NCBI RefSeq assembly: GCF_034674885.1 | Contig: NZ_JAUCDS010000016.1 | Location: forward strand, 1 to 64,000 | Source of the DNA: Castellaniella sp034674885 | GTDB lineage: Bacteria; Pseudomonadota; Gammaproteobacteria; Burkholderiales; Burkholderiaceae_B | Length of the DNA stretch: 64,000 nucleotides | Reading direction: 5' to 3' | Part shown: piece after piece, positions 1 to 8,546 of the stretch | How positions within the stretch are numbered: position 1 is the stretch's first letter | Layout: each line of letters begins with the position of its first letter | Notes under the pieces: model-generated | The model's database searches: none | What the model saw: only the letters and a program-made list of their open reading frames with translations | What the model was told of the DNA's origin: nothing | Translations under genes and position numbers: made by a program

Positions 1-728
1 GCGATGAAGGACGACAGGCTGTCGTAGCCGCAGGCCAGCGCCACGTCGGTGATGCGCTCGCCGCGCTCCAGCAGCGGCAGGGCGTGGACCAGCCGGGCGC
101 GCTGGCGCCATAGGCGGAAACCCAGTCCGGTCTGCTGCAGGAATAGACGCGTCAATGTCTTTTCCGACAGCCCCACCTGGCGCCCGTAGTCCGCCAGGGT
201 AGGGGCGGAGTCGGGTTCGAGATGCAGCTGGCGGCACAGGGGTTGCAGCCGCTCGTCCGATGGCCAGGGCAGGACCAGGCCGGCCTCCGGGCTGACGGCG
301 ATCTGGTCGGCCAGCACCCGTGCCAGCCGGCCGTCGGGCCCGTTCGGGTCGTATTCGACGGGAACCGTGCTGAAGCGGCGTATCAGTTCCTGCAACAAGG
401 GGCTGATGACCAGCACGCGGCAGTCGGCCCAGTCCAGCCCCAGCGCGGGGCCGTCGATGTACAGACTGCGGATCACGGTATGCGGCGATTCGTAGACGCG
501 GTGGCGGACTCCCGCCGGGATCCAGACAGCTCGCTGCGACAGCGCGATGAAGCGGGCCTGGGGCGTCCAGACCTGCAGGTGCCCCTGGATGGCGTACGAT
601 AGTTGCGCCCAGGCGTGTTCATGCGGCCCGGGGATGATCATATTGGGCTGGCTGTCGATATGGCCGTATAGGGGACGGGGCAGATCCTGCAGGTAGCCCT
701 GCTGGATGGTCGGGATATGTCCGTTCAT
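1..728 (-). CDS. AraC-family transcriptional regulator (3' end beyond window)
   Basis: DNA-binding regulator of the AraC/XylS type, read from an ATG at 728 down to base 1, where the window cuts the second helix-turn-helix; 242 residues are visible. The N-terminal half (about residues 20-110) has the look of a cupin sensor domain, with the HEHAW-type segment PGPHEHAWAQL and HRVYESPHTVI. The C-terminal half carries the AraC signature: LSEKTLTRLFLQQTG, then WRQRARLVHALPLLERGE and the start of the second helix-turn-helix (ALACGYDSLSSFI). The ligand and targets are not evident. It points away from the T-tract zone at 858-904, which lies in its likely promoter region. The cupin assignment is by resemblance only. 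Confidence 0.9.
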   Translation of the reverse strand, partial: MNGHIPTIQQGYLQDLPRPLYGHIDSQPNMIIPGPHEHAWAQLSYAIQGHLQVWTPQARFIALSQRAVWIPAGVRHRVYESPHTVIRSLYIDGPALGLDWADCRVLVISPLLQELIRRFSTVPVEYDPNGPDGRLARVLADQIAVSPEAGLVLPWPSDERLQPLCRQLHLEPDSAPTLADYGRQVGLSEKTLTRLFLQQTGLGFRLWRQRARLVHALPLLERGERITDVALACGYDSLSSFI

Positions 729-953
729 GATTGTTTCAAAGCCGTTTGTCGCCAAACATGAATGACGGATCAGTTTACTCTCTTCCTCGAGAGCCCCGGA
801 CCGCCGGAGCATCCGTGTCCAGAATACCAATCCTGGGGCGGGTGCTTCGGTTGGTCCTTTTTTCGTTCCGCTTTTTTGTCCTGTTTTTTCGTCCTGCTTT
901 TTTTGCCCCTCTTCTGCGCTGGCAGTCTTTGGAACATTGCAGTTTACGGACAT
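729..953. other. Non-coding stretch between AraC gene and tRNA terminator
   Basis: No credible gene is seen. Short frames at 731-955 and 762-995 overlap one another, have no family resemblance and run into the tRNA terminator. The stretch should hold the promoter of the minus-strand AraC gene. Its outstanding content is the set of T-tracts at 858-904, described separately. Confidence 0.6.
858..904. repeat. Four imperfect T-tract repeats
   Basis: Four runs of six or seven T (858-863, 872-877, 884-889, 898-904) are separated by C/G/T-rich linkers such as CGTTCCGC, GTCCTG and CGTCCTGC, giving an imperfect tandem repeat of 12-14 bp. On the minus strand it is an A/G-rich tract. Such homopolymer runs are out of character for this GC-rich sequence. 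The spacing does not match the 10.5-bp helical repeat well, so strong intrinsic curvature is not assured. Confidence 0.7.
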
Positions 954-988
954 AAAAAAACAGGCCGGATCCAATTGAATCCGGCCTG
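954..988 (-). terminator. Intrinsic terminator of tRNA-fMet
   Basis: On the minus strand a perfect 10-bp stem (CAGGCCGGAT, 961-970, with ATCCGGCCTG, 979-988) with an 8-base loop is followed directly by seven T. It starts 10 bp past the tRNA 3' end. Confidence 0.95.
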
Positions 989-998
989 TCCCTAATTC

Positions 999-1075
<77 letters not shown>

Positions 1076-1088
1076 TCTGAAGAACATA

Positions 1089-1118
1089 ACTATAACATAG
1101 TCTGCGAAAATAATGCAA
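1089..1118 (-). promoter_or_regulatory. Sigma70-type promoter of tRNA-fMet
   Basis: On the minus strand TTGCAT (1113-1118) and TATAGT (1089-1094) are separated by 18 bp. Transcription would begin about 7 nt before the mature tRNA 5' end. The elements lie inside the short upstream region of scpB, so the two divergent units share this stretch. Confidence 0.65.
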
Positions 1119-1143
1119 GCAAACCTTCGGAGTTCACGATAAA

Positions 1144-1791
1144 ATGACGGAAACGGAAATCCTGCGGGTGTTGGAAACCGCTTTGTTGTGCGCGGATGCG
1201 CCGCTGCCGGTGGCACAATTGCGCAGCCTCTTCGAAGACACGATTTCCGGGGACGACATCCGGCGCCATCTGGCTTCTTTGCAACTGGATTGGCGTGACC
1301 GGGGCCTCGAACTGGTGCAGTTGACCAGCGGCTGGCGGTTCCAGAGCCGTCCCGACATGCAGCATTACCTGGGGCGTCTGAACCCCGAAAAGCCGCCTCG
1401 ATATTCTCGCGCCGTGCTGGAAACCCTTGCAATCATTGCTTGGCGACAGCCTGTGACGCGTGGCGATATCGAAGACATTCGCGGCGTCACCGTGTCGGCA
1501 CAGATTGTTCGCACCCTCGAAGACCGGGGCTGGATCGAAGTGCTGGGCTATCGGGATGCGCCCGGGCGCCCCGCCTTGCTGGGCACCACGCGACGCTTTC
1601 TCGAAGACCTGGGCTTGCGGGCGCTGGACGAACTGCCGGCGCTGGATGCAGACGATTCCGTGCAGGTACTGGAAACCCTGGCGCTGACCGCGCCGGATGC
1701 CGCAGATGCTGACGACCCGACAGAGTCGGCGCCGGAACTTGATTCCGAGCCGGACCGGACACCGCAGGCACCGGCTGCCCCATCATCATGA
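1144..1791 (+). CDS. scpB: Segregation and condensation protein ScpB
   Basis: Kleisin-associated subunit of the SMC-ScpA-ScpB condensin; two winged-helix domains (about residues 5-85 and 86-165) bind ScpA and bridge the SMC heads on the nucleoid. Family hallmarks are visible: PPRYSRAVLETLAIIAWRQP, then TRGDIEDIRGV and the GRPALLGTTRRFLEDLGL segment. The length of 215 residues is normal; the tail after about residue 170 is acidic and low in complexity. An imperfect GGAG lies about 11 bp before the ATG. scpA is not in the window. It is followed 31 bp later by rluB, a neighbour pair common in Burkholderiales. Confidence 0.97.
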   Translation: MTETEILRVLETALLCADAPLPVAQLRSLFEDTISGDDIRRHLASLQLDWRDRGLELVQLTSGWRFQSRPDMQHYLGRLNPEKPPRYSRAVLETLAIIAWRQPVTRGDIEDIRGVTVSAQIVRTLEDRGWIEVLGYRDAPGRPALLGTTRRFLEDLGLRALDELPALDADDSVQVLETLALTAPDAADADDPTESAPELDSEPDRTPQAPAAPSS

Positions 1792-1822
1792 TCAGAATTT
1801 TGTGTAGGAGTCACCGAACCCC

Positions 1823-3385
1823 ATGACAGCAGACATCGAAACGACATCGCATGCTTCGGCCCAGGCGCCGACAGAGCCCTCGGCTTCCGGCCAGGAAGGC
1901 AAGAGCGCCCCTGGCCGTTCGCGTGGGGGCCGAAAACTGCGCACGCCGTTTCGCCGCCGTCGCGGGGATGCGCAGGCCGGAACGCCTGCGGACCAGGCGC
2001 CTGTCGTGGATGCCGGGTCGGCCGAAGAAGCCGATCACGCCTTGTCGTACCTGGAAGACCATCAGACCCGACAGCGCCTGGATCGCTATCTGAACAGCGA
2101 CGCCCTGATGCCCAAGCTGCACAAGGTCCTGGCCGAAGCCGGCATCGGGTCGCGCCGCGACATGGAAGACCTGATCGTTGCCGGGCGCGTGTCCGTCAAT
2201 GGCGAGCCCGCCCATGTGGGCCAGCGTGTGGGTCCCAATGATAAGGTCCGCGTCAATGGCCGCCTTGTGTCGCGCCCCAAGGCCGGCAAGCTGCCCAGAG
2301 TGGTGCTCTACCATAAGCCGGCCGGCGAGATCGTCAGCCATGACGATCCTGAAGGCCGTGCCACCGTCTTTGCGCGGCTGCCGCGCATCCGCAGCGGGAA
2401 ATGGCTGTCGATCGGGCGTCTGGATCTGAACACCGAAGGCCTGCTGATCCTGACGACGTCGGGCGAGCTGGCCAATCGCCTGTCCCATCCCCGCTATGAG
2501 GCCGAGCGCGAATATGCGGTGCGTGTGCTGGGCGAACTCAGCGATGAAAAGCAAGCCGAACTGACGACTGGCATCCAGCTTGAAGACGGTCAGGCACAGT
2601 TCAATTCCCTGGACTACATCGGTGGCGAAGGCAGCAATCGCTGGTATCGGGTCACGCTGTCCGAGGGCCGCAACCGCGAAGTCCGACGCATGTTCCAGGC
2701 TGCCGGGGTCACGGTCAGCCGCTTGATCCGTACGCGCTTTGGCGATGTCATCCTGCCCAGCAATTTGCGGCGCGGTCGCTGGGACGAACTGGACGAGCAA
2801 CTGGTGGGTGCCCTGATGGTGCAGCTCGGGCTGATTCGGGCTGTGGATGACGACGCCGACGGCCAGGTGGAACGCCAGCCGCTGTCACACGCCAGCGCCT
2901 TGCCGCCGGGCTTCGGTACGCCGGGCCAGAACGGCCAGCACGGCGCACGCCTGAATCGGCGTGGCCGGGTGTCTGGCGGGCGCAAAGCCACCATCGATCC
3001 CTTCACGACGGGCCTGCTGATCAGCGGCGGACTGGCCAACGGTCATCCGGACGGCGGCAAGCAGGCTGCGTCGCCCAAGCCTCATCACAAATCCAGGTCG
3101 GCCAAGGCTGGCAGTCCTGCGGCACGACAAGGGCAGGGGAAGGCCGGCAAGCCGTCCAGGCCGCAGCAGCCCGACGGCCAGCAGCGCGCTCGAGAACCCA
3201 AGGGCCGTGCGCGGCCCGTCGGCGACGCCGGTCAGCCCAGGCCGCCGAAGTCTGCCAATAAGCCCGCCGCGCAGAAACAAAATCGCCGTTCGGCCAAACC
3301 CCGCTCTCGGGATGGGGCAGAGCGCCAGCCCCAGGGCGCGCATGCGCACGAATCCCAGTTGGCACGCGTCGGGCGTGGCCGCTGA
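1823..3385 (+). CDS. rluB: 23S rRNA pseudouridine(2605) synthase, RluB type, with long basic tail
   Basis: Makes pseudouridine in helix 80 of 23S rRNA. An S4 RNA-binding domain lies at about residues 96-150 (MPKLHKVLAEAGIGSRRD), followed by the RsuA/RluB/E/F catalytic domain, whose active-site aspartate is D201 in GRLDLNTEGLL; the later REVRRMFQAAG motif is also present. The core is flanked by an Arg-rich N-terminal extension of about 95 residues and a C-terminal extension of about 175 residues rich in Lys, Arg, Gln, Pro and Gly, making 520 residues against about 290 in E. coli RluB. A TAGGAGT Shine-Dalgarno sequence supports the start. RluB rather than RluE/F is inferred from length, the S4 domain and its scpB neighbour. 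Confidence 0.93.
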   Translation: MTADIETTSHASAQAPTEPSASGQEGKSAPGRSRGGRKLRTPFRRRRGDAQAGTPADQAPVVDAGSAEEADHALSYLEDHQTRQRLDRYLNSDALMPKLHKVLAEAGIGSRRDMEDLIVAGRVSVNGEPAHVGQRVGPNDKVRVNGRLVSRPKAGKLPRVVLYHKPAGEIVSHDDPEGRATVFARLPRIRSGKWLSIGRLDLNTEGLLILTTSGELANRLSHPRYEAEREYAVRVLGELSDEKQAELTTGIQLEDGQAQFNSLDYIGGEGSNRWYRVTLSEGRNREVRRMFQAAGVTVSRLIRTRFGDVILPSNLRRGRWDELDEQLVGALMVQLGLIRAVDDDADGQVERQPLSHASALPPGFGTPGQNGQHGARLNRRGRVSGGRKATIDPFTTGLLISGGLANGHPDGGKQAASPKPHHKSRSAKAGSPAARQGQGKAGKPSRPQQPDGQQRAREPKGRARPVGDAGQPRPPKSANKPAAQKQNRRSAKPRSRDGAERQPQGAHAHESQLARVGRGR

Positions 3386-3425
3386 GAAACAGGGCCTGAA
3401 AAACCTTATATAAACGACGAAATGC

Positions 3426-3434
3426 TGTTATAAT
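3426..3434 (+). promoter_or_regulatory. Extended -10 promoter of the rimP-nusA-infB operon
   Basis: TGTTATAAT is a perfect extended -10 element (TG-n-TATAAT). No good -35 element is seen, as is usual for this promoter class. The predicted start near 3441 leaves a leader of about 170 nt before rimP. Confidence 0.75.
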
Positions 3435-3580
3435 CTAAGGCTTTACAGCGCTTTGGTGCTGTGTCCACCGAATACCTGCCTTGTCTGGATTGTGCATTTT
3501 CCAGTGCGCATCCAGTTGCCCGGGCGGGTGTTCGGCGGTTCCTGAATACACCCTGCGGTGCGTTTCGCGGGGCCAACAGA

Positions 3581-3607
3581 GGGCTGCGGGACAGCCCCTT
3601 TTTTTTT
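3581..3607 (+). terminator. Intrinsic terminator in the rimP leader (candidate attenuator)
   Basis: GGGCTG (3581-3586) pairs with CAGCCC (3592-3597) around a 5-base loop; after one C comes a run of nine T (3599-3607). The hairpin ends only 7 bases before the rimP ATG, so it overlaps the ribosome-loading region, and it lies downstream of the promoter at 3426-3434. It may end read-through from rluB, attenuate the rimP operon, or both. Confidence 0.85.
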
Positions 3608-3614
3608 GGAATTT

Positions 3615-4085
3615 ATGGCAGATATCTTTGCGGTCACCCAGCAGGCCTTGCTGGGTTTCGATGTGGAACTGGTCGATGTCGAGCGCGCGCCCCTGGGGGT
3701 CTTGCGCGTGGTGATCGATCGCCCCGACGGGGTGCGCATCGAAGACTGCGAACAGGTCTCGCGCCAGCTGTCCCACGCGTTCGAAGTCGACAATATCGAC
3801 TACAAACGCCTGGAAGTCAGCTCTCCCGGGGTGGATCGGCCGTTGCGTCGCCTGGCGGACTATGTCCGCTTTGCCGACCAGCGCATCGAACTGCGCCTGC
3901 GCGAGGCCGTCGAGTCCCGCAAGGTCTTTACCGGCGTGCTGCGCGTCGCGGGCGACACGTCGCCCGCCCTCAGCCTGGAATACGAAGACCAGGCGGGCCA
4001 GCTGCAGACGCTGCCGTTTTCTTTTGACGATGTGGACCGGGCACACCTGGATCCTGTTCTCGATTTCAAGGGTAAGAAGCGATGA
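3615..4085 (+). CDS. rimP: Ribosome maturation factor RimP
   Basis: Assembly factor for the 30S subunit, needed for S12 and central-pseudoknot maturation; cytoplasmic. The protein of 156 residues shows the family core: GFDVELVDVE near the N terminus, LRVVIDRPDGVRIEDCEQVSRQLS, and the highly conserved YKRLEVSSPGVDRPL. I use the ATG at 3615 (MADIFAVTQQ); an in-frame ATG at 3558 lies upstream of the terminator hairpin and would place the hairpin inside the coding region. GGA at 3608-3610 is only 4 bases before the ATG, so ribosome binding is tight against the hairpin. It overlaps nusA by 4 bp. Confidence 0.96.
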   Translation: MADIFAVTQQALLGFDVELVDVERAPLGVLRVVIDRPDGVRIEDCEQVSRQLSHAFEVDNIDYKRLEVSSPGVDRPLRRLADYVRFADQRIELRLREAVESRKVFTGVLRVAGDTSPALSLEYEDQAGQLQTLPFSFDDVDRAHLDPVLDFKGKKR

Positions 4086-5566
4086 GTCGCGAAATTCTTC
4101 TATTGGTCGACGCCCTGGCGCGTGAAAAAAACGTTGAACGCGATGTGGTGTTCGGCGCCCTCGAAAGCGCTCTGGCCTCTGCCATGAAAAAGCGCTTCAA
4201 GGAAGACGTGGACATTCGCGTGGCCATCGATCGCCAGACTGGCGAGCACGAGGGGTTCCGTCGCTGGCTGGTCGTGCCCGACGAGGCCGGCTTGCAAGAA
4301 CCCGATGCCCAGGAACTCTATACGGATGCCCAGGATATCGTGCCGGGCATCGAAGTCGGCGAATACATCGAAGAACCTCTCGAACCCATCGAGTTCGGCC
4401 GGATCGGTGCGCAGGCGGCCAAGCAGGCCATTCTGCAGAAGATCCGCGACGCCGAGCGCGAACAGGTGCTCAACGATTTCCTGGATCGCGGTGAAAACAT
4501 CGTCTCCGGCACGGTGAAACGCCTCGATAAGGGCGATGCCATCATTGAAATCGGCAAGGTCGAGGCCCGCCTGCCGCGTTCCGAGATGATCCCGAAGGAA
4601 AACATCCGTTCCGGCGATCGTGTACGGGCCTGGGTCCTCAAGGTCGATCACACGGCGCGTGGTCAACAGGTCATCCTGTCGCGCACCTCGCCCGATTTCA
4701 TCCGTGAGTTGTTCGACAACGAAGTCCCTGAAATCGAACAGGGTCTGCTCGAAATCAAGGCAGCGGCCCGTGACCCGGGCGTGCGTGCCAAAATCGCAGT
4801 CGTGGCGTACGATAAGCGAATCGATCCGATCGGCACCTGCGTCGGCATGCGTGGTTCCCGCGTCACTGCCGTGCGCAATGAACTGGGTGGCGAACAGGTC
4901 GACATCGTGTTGTGGGCCGACGATCCAGCCGAATTCGTCATTGGCGCCCTGGCGCCAGCGCACGTCGAATCCATTCTGGTGGACGAAGACAAGCACGCCA
5001 TGGACGTCGTCGTGGACGAGGAAAATCTGCCCAAGGCCATCGGCGCTCGCGGTCAGAACGTGCGTCTGGCATCCGAGCTGACCGGTTGGCAGATCAACAT
5101 CATGACGCCGGAAGAAAGCCAGAATCGCCAGGACGAGGAACGCACGACCTTGCGTCATGCCTTCATCACGAAACTGGACGTGGACGAAGAAGTCGCCGAC
5201 ATCCTGATCGACGAAGGCTTCACGGGCCTGGAAGAAGTCGCCTACGTGCCCTTGCAGGAACTGCTGGACATCGAGGCCTTCGACGAGGAAACCGTCAATG
5301 AATTGCGCACCCGGGCGCGCAATGCACTGCTGACCGAGGCCATTGCCCAGGAAGAACGCGTGCAGACCGCCCAGGACCTGCTGGAAATTCAAGGTATGGA
5401 TGCTCCGCTGGTAGCCAAGCTGGCCGAAAACAACATCACCACACTGGATGATCTGGCCGAACTGGCGGCCGACGAACTGGCCGAACTGACCGGCCTGTCG
5501 GAAGAAGCCGCCAGCGATATGATCATGCAGGCACGGGCCCACTGGTTCGAGGACGACCAAGCCTGA
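4082..5566 (+). CDS. nusA: Transcription elongation and antitermination factor NusA
   Basis: Binds RNA polymerase, promotes pausing and intrinsic termination, and takes part in rRNA antitermination. The 494 residues match E. coli NusA (495): N-terminal polymerase-binding domain (1-130), S1 domain (about 135-200, ENIVSGTVKRLDKGDAIIEI), KH1 and KH2 (about 230-345, with GTCVGMRGSR and AIGARGQNVRLASELTGW), then two C-terminal acidic repeats (about 360-490; LLEIQGMDAPLVAKLAENN). The presence of the acidic repeats is typical of proteobacteria. It is translationally coupled to rimP. In E. coli NusA feeds back on this operon, which makes the leader terminator noteworthy. Confidence 0.98.
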   Translation: MSREILLLVDALAREKNVERDVVFGALESALASAMKKRFKEDVDIRVAIDRQTGEHEGFRRWLVVPDEAGLQEPDAQELYTDAQDIVPGIEVGEYIEEPLEPIEFGRIGAQAAKQAILQKIRDAEREQVLNDFLDRGENIVSGTVKRLDKGDAIIEIGKVEARLPRSEMIPKENIRSGDRVRAWVLKVDHTARGQQVILSRTSPDFIRELFDNEVPEIEQGLLEIKAAARDPGVRAKIAVVAYDKRIDPIGTCVGMRGSRVTAVRNELGGEQVDIVLWADDPAEFVIGALAPAHVESILVDEDKHAMDVVVDEENLPKAIGARGQNVRLASELTGWQINIMTPEESQNRQDEERTTLRHAFITKLDVDEEVADILIDEGFTGLEEVAYVPLQELLDIEAFDEETVNELRTRARNALLTEAIAQEERVQTAQDLLEIQGMDAPLVAKLAENNITTLDDLAELAADELAELTGLSEEAASDMIMQARAHWFEDDQA

Positions 5567-5621
5567 AGGCTGTCGCATCCCACCGCACCGAGCCCCTTAA
5601 CGTAGTCAAAGAGAGAGTCGA

Positions 5622-8528
5622 ATGCCGAGTAACACCGTCGCCCAATTCGCCGAAGAACTGAACATGCCCGCCAACGTCCTGCTGGATCATTTCCGCTCGG
5701 CTGGCGTCCAGCTCGACTCGGTGAATGCTGACGTGACCGAGGCGGACAAGAGCGCCTTGCTGGAATCACTGCGGCGCTCCCATGGCTCGGACTCGGGCAA
5801 AAAGGTCGTGCTGACCCGTCGCAAGACATCCGAGATCCATCAGGCCGACGGTTCGGGGCGTTCGCGCACCATCCAGGTCGAGGTCCGCAAGAAACGCGTG
5901 CTGGTGAAGCGTGACCGATCCGAACTCCTGGAAGCCGCCCGCGCAGAATCCGCCGGCGCACAGGCGGCTCCGGAAGCCGATCCGGTTATCGAAGCAGCAC
6001 CGGCTGCGGCCGAACCTGTAGCGACCCCGGTCGCACCTGTCGTGGAAACGCCGGCAGTTGTGCCGCAGGCGGCCGAGTCCGTCGCGCCGGCTGCGACCCA
6101 GGAAGCCCCGGCAGAGCCCGAAACGCCCGCCCCGGCGCCCGATGCCGTGGCAGCAGATACCCCCGAGGCCGCCGCCCCAGAAGCACCTTCTACTGAATCC
6201 AAGCAGGAAATCGTGAGCGAAACCCCTGTCGTCGAGCCGCAGGCTGCGCCTGCCGAGACGTCCGTTGACTCTCCCTCCACTCAGTCATCCCATGCGCGCG
6301 CCGAAGCCGGCGCAGCGCAGCCGGCGGCCCCCCGCCCGGAGGCCTCCACGGCACCCGTGGCCGCGCCTGCCGCGACGCCGGGCAAGGCTCGCAGAGCTCC
6401 GGCCGATTCCGACCGCGAAAGCGCCCGCAAGGCCGCCGAGGCCGAAGCTGCCGCGCTGCGCGAGATGATGCGCCAGCCGCGCAAGGTCCTGCGCGCAGCG
6501 GAACCGGACGAAGCCGCCACCAAGACCCTGCACAAGCCTGCTGGCAAGGGCGTGGCAAAGAAAGAAACCGAAGGCAAGAAAGTCATCAAGACCGCCGACG
6601 TGTCTTCCACCTGGTCCAACGATGGGCGCAAGAAGCCGTCCAAGGCCGATACGCTGTCCGCCGGTTCCGGCAAGGAAGCCTGGCGCGCCGGCAGCAAGAG
6701 CCGTGGCGGGAAGACCGGGCGCGGCAAGGGTCGCCGCCAGGCCGATCATCAGGAACCGCAACAGGCAGAATTCATTGCCCGCGAGGTCCATGTCCCGGAA
6801 ACCATTTCCGTGGCCGATCTGGCGCACAAGATGTCCGTCAAGGCCGCCGAGGTCATCAAGCAGTTGATGAAGCTGGGCCAGATGGTGACGATCAACCAGA
6901 TCCTGGATCAGGAAACCGCCATGATCGTGGTCGAGGAACTCGGCCACCAGGCGATTGCGGCGAAACTGGACGACCCGGAAGCCTTCCTGGCCGACACCGA
7001 AACCGCCGACGAGGTCGAAGCCCAGCCGCGCGCGCCGGTCGTGACTGTCATGGGTCACGTCGACCACGGCAAGACATCTTTGCTGGACTACATCCGCCGC
7101 ACCAAGGTCGCCACCGGCGAAGCCGGCGGCATCACCCAGCATATCGGCGCCTACAGCGTCAAGACCGACCGTGGCGTGGTGGCCTTCCTGGACACCCCGG
7201 GCCACGAGGCCTTCACGGCCATGCGGGCGCGCGGCGCCCAGGCCACCGACATCGTGATTCTGGTGGTGGCGGCCGATGACGGAGTCATGCCGCAGACGCG
7301 CGAAGCCATCCACCACGCCAAGGCGGCCAATGTGCCGCTGGTCGTCGCCATCAACAAGATCGACAAGCCCGAAGCCAACCCCGAACGCGTCAAGCAGGAA
7401 CTGGTGGCCGAAGAAGTCGTGCCGGAAGAATACGGCGGCGACGTGCCCTTCATCTCCGTATCGGCGAAAACCGGCCAGGGCATCGACGACCTGCTGGAAA
7501 ACGTCTTGCTGCAGGCCGAGATCCTGGAACTGAAGGCGCCGATCGACGCGCCGGCCAAGGGCATCGTCATCGAGGCCCGTCTCGACAAAGGGCGCGGTCC
7601 GGTGGCGACGATTCTGGTGCAAAGCGGTACGCTGCATCGCGGCGACGCCGTGCTGGCCGGCGTGGCCTTCGGCAAGGTTCGCGCCATGCTGAACGACACT
7701 GGCAAGCCCACCGCCGAAGCCGGCCCCTCGACGCCGGTCGAAATTCAAGGCCTGGCCGAAGTTCCCGCTGCCGGCGACGAGGTCCTGGTGCTGGCCGACG
7801 AGCGCAAGGCGCGTGAAATCGCGCTGTTCCGCCAAGGCAAGTTCCGCGATGTCAAACTCGCCCGTCAGCAGGCCGCAAAGCTGGAATCCATGTTCGACAA
7901 TCTGGGCGAAGGCGTGCGTACGCTGCCATTGATCGTCAAGACCGATGTGCAGGGGTCCCAGGAAGCCCTGGTCCAGTCGCTGCTGAAACTGTCCACCGAC
8001 GAAGTCCGCGTGCAGGTTGTGCATGCGGCCGTGGGCGGCATTTCGGAAAGCGACGTCAACCTGGCCATTGCGTCCGGCGCCGTCGTCATCGGCTTCAACG
8101 TGCGTGCCGACCAGCCCGCGAAGAAGCTTGCCGAAACCAACGAAATCGATCTGCGCTACTACAACATCATCTATGATGCCATCGATGATGTGAAGAACGC
8201 GCTTTCGGGCATGCTGGCGCCGGAAAAGCGCGAAGAAGTCATCGGCATGGTCGAGATCCGCGAAATCTTCACGGTGTCCAAGATCGGCAACATCGCCGGT
8301 TGCATGGTGCTCGAAGGCCTGGTCAAGCGCGATTCCCAGGTACGCCTGCTGCGCAATCACGTGGTGCACTGGACCGGCACGCTGGAATCGCTGCGTCGCT
8401 TCAAGGACGACGTCAAGGAAGTCAAATCCGGCTTCGATTGCGGGATCACGCTCAAGAACAACAACGACATCCAGGTCGGTGACCAGCTCGAAGTCTTTGA
8501 AATCAAGGAAATTGCCCGCTCGCTGTGA
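5622..8528 (+). CDS. infB: Translation initiation factor IF-2
   Basis: GTPase that brings fMet-tRNA to the 30S P site. At 968 residues it is long. An N-terminal IF2-N domain (about 1-50, VAQFAEELNMPANVLLDHF) and a second one (about 385-435, ISVADLAHKMSVKAAEVIKQL) bracket an extended linker rich in Ala, Pro, Glu and Lys (about 100-370). The G domain begins with GHVDHGKT at 478-485, followed by DTPGHEAF and NKID; domains II-IV follow (KGRGPVATILVQSGTL; GNIAGCMVLEGLV). A GAGAG purine run precedes the ATG. It lies 55 bp after nusA with no terminator between. Downstream rbfA follows after 18 bp. Confidence 0.99.
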   Translation: MPSNTVAQFAEELNMPANVLLDHFRSAGVQLDSVNADVTEADKSALLESLRRSHGSDSGKKVVLTRRKTSEIHQADGSGRSRTIQVEVRKKRVLVKRDRSELLEAARAESAGAQAAPEADPVIEAAPAAAEPVATPVAPVVETPAVVPQAAESVAPAATQEAPAEPETPAPAPDAVAADTPEAAAPEAPSTESKQEIVSETPVVEPQAAPAETSVDSPSTQSSHARAEAGAAQPAAPRPEASTAPVAAPAATPGKARRAPADSDRESARKAAEAEAAALREMMRQPRKVLRAAEPDEAATKTLHKPAGKGVAKKETEGKKVIKTADVSSTWSNDGRKKPSKADTLSAGSGKEAWRAGSKSRGGKTGRGKGRRQADHQEPQQAEFIAREVHVPETISVADLAHKMSVKAAEVIKQLMKLGQMVTINQILDQETAMIVVEELGHQAIAAKLDDPEAFLADTETADEVEAQPRAPVVTVMGHVDHGKTSLLDYIRRTKVATGEAGGITQHIGAYSVKTDRGVVAFLDTPGHEAFTAMRARGAQATDIVILVVAADDGVMPQTREAIHHAKAANVPLVVAINKIDKPEANPERVKQELVAEEVVPEEYGGDVPFISVSAKTGQGIDDLLENVLLQAEILELKAPIDAPAKGIVIEARLDKGRGPVATILVQSGTLHRGDAVLAGVAFGKVRAMLNDTGKPTAEAGPSTPVEIQGLAEVPAAGDEVLVLADERKAREIALFRQGKFRDVKLARQQAAKLESMFDNLGEGVRTLPLIVKTDVQGSQEALVQSLLKLSTDEVRVQVVHAAVGGISESDVNLAIASGAVVIGFNVRADQPAKKLAETNEIDLRYYNIIYDAIDDVKNALSGMLAPEKREEVIGMVEIREIFTVSKIGNIAGCMVLEGLVKRDSQVRLLRNHVVHWTGTLESLRRFKDDVKEVKSGFDCGITLKNNNDIQVGDQLEVFEIKEIARSL

Positions 8529-8546
8529 TGGCGCGGCTTGTGAATC

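Noticed and set aside
858..904. T-tracts as helically phased bent DNA
   Set aside because: Centres are about 14, 12 and 14.5 bp apart, not near 10.5, so simple phased curvature does not fit.
731..995. Short plus-strand frames of 74-77 codons next to the AraC gene
   Set aside because: They overlap each other, translate the T-tract zone into Phe/Leu runs, have no family match and end inside the tRNA terminator.
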